The notes under the pieces were generated by a model. It saw only the letters and a list, made by a program, of their open reading frames with translations, did no database searches and was not told the DNA's origin. The translations under genes were made by a program, and so were the position numbers. DNA of 64,000 nucleotides. It comes from CAIJMU01 sp035530275 (GTDB lineage Bacteria; Spirochaetota; Spirochaetia; Treponematales; Rectinemataceae). Every line of letters starts with the position of its first letter. Within the stretch, counting starts at the first letter, position 1. The stretch lies in the NCBI GenBank assembly GCA_035530275.1, contig DATKVC010000001.1:1-64000 (forward strand), in the 5' to 3' direction. Below, piece after piece: positions 26,152 through 33,921 of this stretch.

Positions 26152-27386
26152 TTGGCTGTCGTCGGCGCGCCGCGCATCTCCGCAAGGGGAACCTCGACGG
26201 AGATTTTCTTTCCGTTGCGCCAGAGTTCGACGGTCACGCGGTCACCCGGCTTGTTGTCCTCGAGGGCCGCGTAGAACTCGGCGAGGGAGCCGACAGGGGC
26301 CCCGTCCACCGCAACGATGATGTCCCCGCCGACGTAGAAGACGGAGCGGCCGTAACGCACCGCCGTCGTGCCGCCTCGGATGCCGGCCCGGTCGGCGTTG
26401 CCGCCGCGCTTCGCCTGTGAGACGAGGAGACCCTTGTCGACGGGCACGGGATAGCCGTTCTGCTTCATGTAGTCGACGAGCTCGGGGAAGAGCTGGACGC
26501 CGTCGACCTCGATGGTCCCCCTCGTCACCTTGCCGTCCTTTATGAGCTGCGGAACTATCCGTTTGGCCGTGGCCACGGGGATGGCGAAGCCCACGCCGAC
26601 CGAGCCGCCGGAGGGCGAATAGATCATCGTGTTTACGCCGATCATCTCGCCGCGGCTGTTGAGGAGGGGGCCGCCGGAATTGCCGGGGTTGATGGAGGCA
26701 TCGGTCTGGATCATGTCGCGGAGGATGGTGGTGCTGTCCTCCTGCACCGGGCGGCCGAGGCCGGAGACGATGCCGACGGTGAGGGTCCGCTCGAGGCCGA
26801 AGGGATTGCCGATGGCCAGGACGCGTTGGCCGACCTTGAGATTCGAGGAGTCTCCGAAGGGGATGGTGCCGAGGGTGAGGCCCTTGGGCGGGGTGAATTT
26901 GATGACGGCGAGATCGCTTTCCGGATCGGTGCCGACCACCTTGGCCTCGTAGCGGGAGCCGTCCGCCAGGTTGACATAGAGCTTGTAGGCTCCCTTGACG
27001 ACATGGTTGTTGGTGAGCACGTAGCCGCGGCTGTCGATAATCGAGCCGGAGCCCGAGCCGCCGTCCTGGGGCACGGGCTCCATGAACCAGTTGACCGCCA
27101 CGATTTCGGTGGTGATGTTGACGACGGCCTCGTTGAGCCGGCCGTAGACGTCGATGTTCTGCTGCTCTTCGACGCTGTAGGCCGGACCGAGATCGACGGT
27201 GCGGGCAAGGGACTGGGTCGAAGCGGGGCTCGACAGGGCTGTCGAGACGGCGGAGCTACCGGTAGCGCCGCCTGGGGACGGGGAAGCCGAAGAAAAGCGC
27301 GCGCCCAGCCCGAAGCCGACGCCGAGGGCCGCTACGGCGAGGGATGCACCCAAAATAAGAATTTGCGATCGGCTGTACAGTTTCAT
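26148..27386 (-). CDS. HtrA/DegP-type serine protease (S1C) with one PDZ domain
   Basis: 412 residues. An N-terminal membrane anchor lies at about 8-30, then a Ser/Pro/Thr-rich linker. The trypsin-like domain has the triad His128 (TNNHVV), Asp158 (ESDLAVIK) and Ser237 (NPGNSGGP). A single C-terminal PDZ domain (about 290-395) includes GGDIIVAVDG. Such proteins degrade or refold damaged envelope proteins. ATG 27386 has CGGAGG upstream. Its overlap with uvrB is unusual for a periplasmic protease and a repair gene and suggests a shared stress transcript. Confidence 0.95.
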   Translation of the reverse strand: MKLYSRSQILILGASLAVAALGVGFGLGARFSSASPSPGGATGSSAVSTALSSPASTQSLARTVDLGPAYSVEEQQNIDVYGRLNEAVVNITTEIVAVNWFMEPVPQDGGSGSGSIIDSRGYVLTNNHVVKGAYKLYVNLADGSRYEAKVVGTDPESDLAVIKFTPPKGLTLGTIPFGDSSNLKVGQRVLAIGNPFGLERTLTVGIVSGLGRPVQEDSTTILRDMIQTDASINPGNSGGPLLNSRGEMIGVNTMIYSPSGGSVGVGFAIPVATAKRIVPQLIKDGKVTRGTIEVDGVQLFPELVDYMKQNGYPVPVDKGLLVSQAKRGGNADRAGIRGGTTAVRYGRSVFYVGGDIIVAVDGAPVGSLAEFYAALEDNKPGDRVTVELWRNGKKISVEVPLAEMRGAPTTAN

Positions 27387-27507
27387 GAACAGGACCTCCG
27401 GTTTGCGGGGCAGTACCGCGAATATACAGAGACGAGGACCTTCGCGTCGAGTCGCGAAGCCCGGCGGTCGCCGTGACTTTCCCGGCTGCCGATGCTACCT
27501 TCATTGC

Positions 27508-28668
27508 ATGCCGGCGCAGATCTCCCATATTCTCGCCGCCGAGGAGGCCCTTCTCCGAGGCGCCCCAGCCCTCGCCGAGGCGTGGGGCCTGGGAGTCAAG
27601 GCGAAGGGCGGATGGGCCGTCGGCAAGGAAACCACCGAGGCAGCCGCCTGGTTTCGCCTCGGGGCCCAGGGCCCTGACATCTTCTACCATAATCAGCGCA
27701 CCCACCCCTCAGGGCTCCATTACGGCCCCCTCTGCCACCGGCGCAACTATGGATTGACCGTCGAGGCGATGTGCGCCGCCCTCATCGACGCCGGGACGGC
27801 CACCGCCTCGCCCGAAGCCGCGTGGCTCCTCGGTTTCGCCACCCATGCCGCGGTGGATCGGGTCATTCACCCCTTCATCGTATACTTTTCGGGCTGGCAA
27901 TTGCCCCTCGTCCCCGAAAGCGCGCGCTACAGGTCCTGCCACCCCTTTCTCGAAAGGCTGCTGGACATCGACATTCTCGCGAGGCTCCGCGGCCTCTCCA
28001 TCGGCGACTGCGATCTTGAAGACCTCCTTCCGCTCGGAGCCAAGGAAAAGCGAACGGAGTTCAGCGCGCCTGGCCCAGGGGCGAACGAGCGACTCGACGG
28101 CGCCGTCGTCCGCCTCATCGCGACCGGCCTTCGCGCGGCCTTTCCCAGGGCGGCTGTGGCCGATTTCCTGATCGAGCGGAGGATCCAGAACGCCTTGGCC
28201 GACGCTCGCTATTTTCTCCGCGTGACCAATCCCGCCCTGACCTCGGCGGGAAGCGCGAGCCTTCTCCCCTGGTTCGACGACCGTTCAGGCTGGCGATCGA
28301 TGGCCCTCATCTATCCCGAGGCCCTGCCCGAGGGTCTGGACATCGCGAACGAGGCGCGGAATACCTGGGAGCATCCGGCAGGCGACGGAAGGAGTCGTTC
28401 GAACTCGCACGCGGAGTTGTTCGAAGAGGCCATCCAGCATGCGGCCGAGGCCGTCGCCATGGTCGTGTCATCCCTCGAAAAAGGAGGGATGGAAGCGGGC
28501 TTCGCGACGGCGATCGGCAACGGCGGCCTCTCGGTCACCGACGGGGACGGCATTCCCGTCCCGCCGCGCCTTTCGCAACCCTTGGCCCTCAAGGAAGCGA
28601 TGGAGAAGGAATTCGAGCGACGCATCGCCTTCGAGCGCGAGTGGACAAGTCGGACCAGGCCTCTGTAA
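27508..28668 (+). CDS. Zinc-dependent phospholipase C-like protein
   Basis: 386 residues. The segment GFATHAAVDRVIHPF (His-x3-Asp-x3-His) and the earlier GAQGPDIFYHN are the metal-binding motifs of the zinc-dependent phospholipase C fold (PF00882); an early ISH near residue 6 fits the N-terminal metal ligand. No signal peptide is visible, so it may act in the cytoplasm, unlike clostridial alpha-toxin. ATG 27508 gives the motif-bearing N-terminus; no strong ribosome-binding site is seen. It is followed after 9 bases by fliG, an arrangement suggesting an operon. Substrate unknown. Confidence 0.78.
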   Translation: MPAQISHILAAEEALLRGAPALAEAWGLGVKAKGGWAVGKETTEAAAWFRLGAQGPDIFYHNQRTHPSGLHYGPLCHRRNYGLTVEAMCAALIDAGTATASPEAAWLLGFATHAAVDRVIHPFIVYFSGWQLPLVPESARYRSCHPFLERLLDIDILARLRGLSIGDCDLEDLLPLGAKEKRTEFSAPGPGANERLDGAVVRLIATGLRAAFPRAAVADFLIERRIQNALADARYFLRVTNPALTSAGSASLLPWFDDRSGWRSMALIYPEALPEGLDIANEARNTWEHPAGDGRSRSNSHAELFEEAIQHAAEAVAMVVSSLEKGGMEAGFATAIGNGGLSVTDGDGIPVPPRLSQPLALKEAMEKEFERRIAFEREWTSRTRPL

Positions 28669-28677
28669 GATTCGTCC

Positions 28678-29943
28678 ATGAGAATGAAGGATCGCCTCAC
28701 CAAGGCCTATGGAACGTCGGCCCCCAAGGCCGGCGCCGCGCCCGCCGACAAGGCATTCGGCGACTCGAAGATCAAGGGCGGCGATCCGAAGACGACCAGG
28801 ATCGGGACCGGCAGTCAGCTTCCCGCGGCGAGGAGCGGCAAGGCCGCTGGCGGCAAGCCGCCGAAGAAGGCCGACTCGGCCGGCAAGCCCGGCGCTCCCG
28901 CGACGGCGGGTCTCGATGCCGCCGAGACGCGGGCCGAGGGCCTCCTCAAGTCGGGCAACGAAACAGGCATATCGAGGGCGGCCAAATTCCTCCTCCTCCT
29001 CGGCACGGACGAGGCGGCCAAGGTCCTGTCGCAGCTCCCGGCCGAGGACATCGACCGGGTCGCGAAGGAAATACTCTCAATTAGGAACATCGACGCCATC
29101 GAGGCCAACGACGTGCTCGCCGAATTCGGCTGGCTCGTCAAGACGAAGGGCTGGGCCCTGGAGGGCGGACCGGAGACGGCCGAGAAGATCCTCGTCGCCG
29201 CCTTCGGTCCCGAGCGCGCGCGCGAACTCCTCAGGAAGGCGGCGCCAGAGGCGATCAGGCCCTTCCGCTTCCTCAACGACTTCCAGCCCTCCGAACTCAT
29301 GGTCATCCTCAAGGACGAGTCCTCCCAGGTCTTCGCCCTCATCCTGCCCTACATCGAGCCGAAGCGGGCCTCGGGCCTCATCGAGCTGCTCGATGAGGCG
29401 CGGCGCATCGACGTGGTCAAACGGGTCGCCAGGCTCGAGAAGGTCAATCCGGAAATCCTAAGGCGGGTCGAGGAGACGCTCAAGGACAGGATCAGGAGAA
29501 TCGGGACGATGTCCAGCGACGAGATCGACGGCAAGTCGGCCCTCGCCGGCATCCTCCGCCATGTCGACCCCCGCCTCGAGGCGAGGGTCCTCGATGCGCT
29601 CGAGGAGGACAACCCCGAAATTTCGAGGAGCGTCCGCGAGCGCCTCTTCACCCTCGAGGACGTGGTGCGCGTCCCCTCGAGGGAACTGCAAAAAGCCCTC
29701 AGGGACTTCCAGGATCGCGATCTCGCCCTCGTGCTCAAGGGAAGGAGCGACGATTTCCGCGAAAAGATCCTCGGGAACGTCTCGAAGAATCGGCGCGAAC
29801 TCATTCTCGACGAGTACAAGATCCTGGGCGCGGTGCGCCGCGAGGACGCCGACGAGGCCGCGCGGGAACTCCTCTCCTACCTCAAGCATGCCTGGGACGC
29901 CGGCGAACTGATCCTCGAAGGCGAGGACGAGCTCGTCGAGTAA
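28678..29943 (+). CDS. fliG: Flagellar motor switch protein FliG with extended N-terminus (FliG1-like)
   Basis: 421 residues, about 80 longer than ordinary FliG. Residues 1-80 are low-complexity, rich in Lys, Ala, Gly and Pro. The FliG N-domain follows (AAKFLLLLGTDEAAKVLSQL), then the middle domain with DESSQVFALILPYI in place of the usual EHPQ motif, and the C-terminal torque domain (FTLEDVVRVPSRELQKALRDF, LVLKGRSDDFREKILGN). FliG joins MotA to the C-ring. Spirochaetes commonly have two FliG paralogues, and the variant motif here fits the FliG1 type; that sub-assignment is from family knowledge. Second Met (28684) is an alternative start. Confidence 0.88.
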   Translation: MRMKDRLTKAYGTSAPKAGAAPADKAFGDSKIKGGDPKTTRIGTGSQLPAARSGKAAGGKPPKKADSAGKPGAPATAGLDAAETRAEGLLKSGNETGISRAAKFLLLLGTDEAAKVLSQLPAEDIDRVAKEILSIRNIDAIEANDVLAEFGWLVKTKGWALEGGPETAEKILVAAFGPERARELLRKAAPEAIRPFRFLNDFQPSELMVILKDESSQVFALILPYIEPKRASGLIELLDEARRIDVVKRVARLEKVNPEILRRVEETLKDRIRRIGTMSSDEIDGKSALAGILRHVDPRLEARVLDALEEDNPEISRSVRERLFTLEDVVRVPSRELQKALRDFQDRDLALVLKGRSDDFREKILGNVSKNRRELILDEYKILGAVRREDADEAARELLSYLKHAWDAGELILEGEDELVE

Positions 29944-29959
29944 GGGAGTCCGGGGCGAC

Positions 29960-30523
29960 TCATGGAGGGGCTTCGCCTTTTTCTTCCCCGGAACCAAATC
30001 TCGGAGCGAAGGTGAGTTTGCCCTCGGCGGCCTCCTCGGCCCGCGCGAGCATGAACAGCCAGTCGGAAAGGCGATTGAGCCAGACGCGGAGCGAGCCCGA
30101 TACCTCGACCTCGCGCGCCAGCGAAAGGACCCTCCGCTCGGCACGGCGCGATACGGCCCTGGCCACGTCGAGGGCGGCCGAACCGGCCGTCATGCCCGGA
30201 AGCACGAAACCCGTCAGGGCTACCTTTGCCTCGAGGGCCTTCGTCGCCTCGGTGACGGCCTCGACGTCGGCCTCTCCGAGGGGGACGCCGAAGGGTTTGC
30301 CGCGCGAGGCCAGCTCCCCTCCGGCCCGCACGAGATCGCGCTGGATCGATTCTATTGCCGCGAGGGTCGCGGGGAGACGCACCGAATGCCTCGCGAGGCC
30401 GAGCTGGGAGGAAAGCTCGTCGATCGTCCCGTAGGCCTCGACCCTCGGATCGTCCTTGCGGACCCTTTCCCCCGACCAGAGGCTTGTCAGGCCTCCGTCT
30501 CCCGTCTTGGTCACGATGCTCAT
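29960..30523 (-). CDS. Cob(I)alamin adenosyltransferase, PduO type
   Basis: 187 residues. It begins IVTKTGDGGLTSLWSGERV and has DPRVEAYGTIDELSSQLG, then RRAERRVLSL and LNRLSDWLFMLAR, all hallmarks of PduO-type ATP:corrinoid adenosyltransferases. It makes adenosylcobalamin from cob(I)alamin and ATP. metH in this window uses methylcobalamin, so the organism handles both B12 cofactor forms or their precursors. Convergent with fliG; divergent from the M16 protease. Confidence 0.93.
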   Translation of the reverse strand: MSIVTKTGDGGLTSLWSGERVRKDDPRVEAYGTIDELSSQLGLARHSVRLPATLAAIESIQRDLVRAGGELASRGKPFGVPLGEADVEAVTEATKALEAKVALTGFVLPGMTAGSAALDVARAVSRRAERRVLSLAREVEVSGSLRVWLNRLSDWLFMLARAEEAAEGKLTFAPRFGSGEEKGEAPP

Positions 30524-30607
30524 CGGCGAAGGATAGCCCGAAGAAGGCCTTTCGTGAAGGCGAGCCGCACTTGACTCGTCAGCGTCCCGGCGTCCATCTT
30601 TCCGGAC

Positions 30608-33556
30608 ATGCGTTCATACCACGGATCCTTCGAAACCCTCTCCGAGACCGATCTTCCCGAATACCGGGCCCGCGGCATCCTCCTCAGGCACCGGAAGACG
30701 GGATGCGAGGTCTACAAGCTCGCGGCCGACGAGGTCGAAAACTCCTTCGCCTTCGTCTTCCGCACCCCCCCGAAGGATGCCTCCGGCGTGGCGCACATCG
30801 TCGAGCATTCGGTGCTCTGCGGTTCGGAGGCGTACCCGGTCAAGGATTCCTTCCTCGTGATGTCCCGCCGAAGCCTCGCCACCTTCCTCAACGCCTTCAC
30901 CTGGCCCGACAAGACGGTCTACCCGGCGGCGAGCGCCGTGAGGCAGGATTTCTGGAACCTCCTCTCCGTCTACGGCGACGCCGTCTTCCACCCCCTCCTG
31001 TCGGAAGAGACCTTCATGCAGGAGGCCCATCACCTCGAGTACGACGAGGAGGGCAAGCTCATCGTGAAGGGCGTGGTCTACAACGAGATGCGCGGCGACT
31101 ACTCCTCAGCCGACTCGCTCGCGGGCACGGCCTCCTCGACGAAGCTCTTCACGCCCGGCCATCCCTATTCCTACGATTCGGGCGGCGACCCCGCCGTCAT
31201 TCCCAGCCTCAACTACAAGACTTTCCGCGCCTTCCACGCGGAGCGTTATCATCCTTCCAATTGCAAGGTCTTTTTCCACGGCGACATCCCCCTCGAGGAG
31301 GAGCTCGTCTTCCTAGAGGAGAGGCTCCTCGGGGATTTCGAGGCGCGGAAGGTGGAAAGCGCCGTGCCGGTACAGGCCCGCATCGTCGAGCCCAGGCGCA
31401 TCGACGTGCCCTATCCCCTCGCCGAAGGGGCCGAGGCGACGACCCAGATCGTCGTCAACTGGCTGGGTTCCGAGATCACCGACGAGCTCGAGTCCTTCGG
31501 GCTCGAACTCCTTGCCGAGGCCCTCCTCGGCCACGACGGCTCGCCGCTGGCCGCCGCCCTGCGCGGTTCCGGTCTCGGCGAGGATCTCTCCCCCCAATGC
31601 GGCATCGACACCGTCTTCAGGCAGGTAATATTCTCCGCCGGCCTGAGGGGCGCGGTCGCCGGAAGCGAGGCCGAGGTCGAAAAATTGATACTTGGTACTA
31701 TCCGCGACGTGGTCGAGAAGGGTCTGCCTCCAAAGGCGAAGGAGGCCGCCATCCACGCCTTCGTCTTCTCGAACCGCGAGGTGCGCCGCGATTCCACGAC
31801 CTACGGGCTCAAGCTCCTCTTCCGCTCCCTTCGGGGCTGGCTCCACGGCTCGGGACCCGAGGCCACCCTCTCCTTCGTCCGCGTCCTCGAGCGAGCCCAG
31901 GCGGCCATGGAGGCCGATCCCCGCTGGCTCGAGGGCCTCGCGCGGAAATGGCTCCTCGAGAATCCCCACCGCACGACGGTGACCGTCCGCCCCGAGGAGG
32001 GACTCTTCGAACAGCGCAAGACCGAGGAGGAACGCGCCCTCGCCGAGAAGGAAGCCTCCTTCGACGCGGCGGCGAAGGACGCGATCCGCGATGCCCAGGC
32101 CCGACTCGCCGCCCTCCAGGAGCTCCCCGATCCTGCGGAAAAGCTCGCCCTCCTCCCCATGCTTCGCGTCGAGGATCTGCCCCGAGACGTGGAGCGCATC
32201 GTTCGGGAAAAGAGCGAGGTCGCCGGCGTTCCGATCAGCCTGAAACCCGTATTCACAAATGGTATCGTATATCTCGAACTCGCCTTCCCCCTCGACGGGC
32301 TTCCCCGCGAGACCCAGGTCTGGATGCCGATGCTTTCGCGCTTCATCGCCGGGGCCGGCCTCCCCGAAATGGGCTGGGCTGAGGTGGCGGAGGAGCTCGC
32401 CCTCAGCGCGGGCAACTTCGGCGCCAGCCTCGATGCTGGCAGTCTTGCCGTCGATACGGGCCCGGGGCCTGGCCGCGGCAAGAGGGGCGATTCGCGAGCC
32501 TTCGTCTTCATCCGCCTCAAGGCCCTCTCCGACCGCTTTCCGCGCGCCCTCGAGCTCGCCCTCCGCCTCCTTTCCGAAGCCGACTCGACGGATACGGGGC
32601 GGGTCGGAGACCTCCTCGCCGAGCTCGGCAACGACATCGTGTCGGCCATCGTGCCGGCGGGCAATTCCTTCGCCGTCGCCAGGGCAAACGCCTCCTTCGG
32701 GGAATCCCTCGCCATCGAGGATCTCTGGAGGGGCACGAGCCAGGTGCTATTCGTGAAGGGCCTCCGCGCCGCCAAAGATATCGGAGGGCTCGCTTCATCC
32801 CTGGCAGCCCTCCGCTCGGGCATCTTCGTCCGCGAAGGACTCCGAGCGAGCCTCTCCGCCGACCCGGAACTGCTCGAGGCCGCGACTGCCGCCCTCGCGG
32901 CCCAGCTGCCTCGTCTTCCCTTCGGAGCCGTGGCCTCGTGGCCGACCTCCCCCGCCTTCGATCCTCCCTGGAGACACGAGGCCTGGTCCATATCGGCCCA
33001 GGTCGGCTACGCGGCGGCGGCCTGCCCCTCGACTCGTTTCGGGGAAAAGGATTTCGCGGCGACGAGCGTACTCATGCACCATTTGACGCGCGGAGCCCTC
33101 TGGGACGAACTCCGTGTCCGGCGCGGTGCCTACGGGGCCTCGGCCTGGCTCGAAAGCCTCGAAGGGGTGGCCTGTTTCTCAACCTATCGCGATCCGAGCC
33201 CTGCCCAGAGCATCGGCTGGTTCCGCGAGGCCCTCTTCGCGGCCGCGAGCGGGAGCGGCATGGATTCCGCCATGGAATCGGTCATCGGGGCCTCGGGGCG
33301 GGACCTCAAGCCACTCCTCCCCGAAGAGCGTTCGGCGGTGGACTTCCGACGCGAGATCTTCGGAATCACCGACGAGCTCAGGCAGGAGAAACGAGACGGC
33401 ATGCTCGCCTGCACCAGGGCCGATCTGGAAGCGGCGGCGGGCCGGCTCGCGGCTTCGATGGAAGGCCTGTCCTCCGTATTGATTTCCGGCGAGAAGGATA
33501 TACAATCGACGACTGTATTGCGGCCCGACACCCGCATCCTCGCGACGCCCTTATGA
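30608..33556 (+). CDS. M16C metalloprotease, PreP/insulinase family
   Basis: 982 residues with the inverted zinc site HIVEH at 63-67, and a downstream Glu160 in VVYNEMRGDYS. The context SVLCGSEAYPVKDSF and TFLNAFTWPDKTVYP is typical of the PreP (presequence protease) group, single-chain peptidasomes that digest unfolded peptides of tens of residues inside a closed chamber. No signal peptide, so probably a cytoplasmic peptide-scavenging enzyme. The gene end lies in a short tandem repeat (33541-33604) that covers the stop codon, so the last residues are repeat-encoded. Confidence 0.94.
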   Translation: MRSYHGSFETLSETDLPEYRARGILLRHRKTGCEVYKLAADEVENSFAFVFRTPPKDASGVAHIVEHSVLCGSEAYPVKDSFLVMSRRSLATFLNAFTWPDKTVYPAASAVRQDFWNLLSVYGDAVFHPLLSEETFMQEAHHLEYDEEGKLIVKGVVYNEMRGDYSSADSLAGTASSTKLFTPGHPYSYDSGGDPAVIPSLNYKTFRAFHAERYHPSNCKVFFHGDIPLEEELVFLEERLLGDFEARKVESAVPVQARIVEPRRIDVPYPLAEGAEATTQIVVNWLGSEITDELESFGLELLAEALLGHDGSPLAAALRGSGLGEDLSPQCGIDTVFRQVIFSAGLRGAVAGSEAEVEKLILGTIRDVVEKGLPPKAKEAAIHAFVFSNREVRRDSTTYGLKLLFRSLRGWLHGSGPEATLSFVRVLERAQAAMEADPRWLEGLARKWLLENPHRTTVTVRPEEGLFEQRKTEEERALAEKEASFDAAAKDAIRDAQARLAALQELPDPAEKLALLPMLRVEDLPRDVERIVREKSEVAGVPISLKPVFTNGIVYLELAFPLDGLPRETQVWMPMLSRFIAGAGLPEMGWAEVAEELALSAGNFGASLDAGSLAVDTGPGPGRGKRGDSRAFVFIRLKALSDRFPRALELALRLLSEADSTDTGRVGDLLAELGNDIVSAIVPAGNSFAVARANASFGESLAIEDLWRGTSQVLFVKGLRAAKDIGGLASSLAALRSGIFVREGLRASLSADPELLEAATAALAAQLPRLPFGAVASWPTSPAFDPPWRHEAWSISAQVGYAAAACPSTRFGEKDFAATSVLMHHLTRGALWDELRVRRGAYGASAWLESLEGVACFSTYRDPSPAQSIGWFREALFAAASGSGMDSAMESVIGASGRDLKPLLPEERSAVDFRREIFGITDELRQEKRDGMLACTRADLEAAAGRLAASMEGLSSVLISGEKDIQSTTVLRPDTRILATPL

Positions 33557-33604
33557 GACGCGTCGCGACGATGCCTTTATAAGACGCGGCGCGACGATGC
33601 CTTA
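33541..33604. repeat. Imperfect tandem repeat across the M16 gene stop codon
   Basis: Three copies of a unit of about 26 bases: 33541-33563, 33564-33589 and 33590-33604 (last one partial). The unit core is CGCGACGATGCCTTTATAAG with small changes. The M16 stop (33554-33556) is inside the first copy, so repeat number or indels would change the protein end. Confidence 0.75.
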
Positions 33605-33654
33605 CTGGAGGTCGTCGCCGCCATAGGCAGATTCGAATCGAGGAGTCCCTGACC

Positions 33655-33855
33655 ATGGAAGATCGAGGCCTCGCCCTCCTGCGTAAGCTCATGTCCGATG
33701 TCGAAGGGGCCCCCTTCCCCGGCTCGGTCCCGGAAGAACGTTATGCGATCTGGTACGAACACGCGCAGAGCGTGGCCCAGGAGGCCCTCGAATACCTCAA
33801 CCAACTCGATCCGGACTACGGGCGTGACGAAGCCATGCCCGATCTCCTGGCGTGA
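33655..33855 (+). CDS. Small acidic protein of unknown function
   Basis: 66 residues, rich in Glu and Asp, no transmembrane segment, not recognised. It starts at ATG 33655 with GAGGAG about ten bases upstream and reads LLRKLMSDVEGAPFPGS then YEHAQSVAQEALEYLNQLDPDYGRD, predicted as two or three helices. It lies 66 bases ahead of the TPR-GAF-GGDEF gene on the same strand. The ribosome-binding site and codon use support a real gene. Confidence 0.6.
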   Translation: MEDRGLALLRKLMSDVEGAPFPGSVPEERYAIWYEHAQSVAQEALEYLNQLDPDYGRDEAMPDLLA

Positions 33856-33921
33856 CGGAATGATCATACAGAACCCCCATTTCGCAGCTCCGCGCGAAGC
33901 GGACAAGGGCCGCGACTGACC

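Noticed and set aside
31801..32991. A 396-codon minus-strand open frame inside the M16 gene
   Set aside because: Ser/Arg/Ala-rich composition with no motifs; the plus-strand protease is unambiguous.
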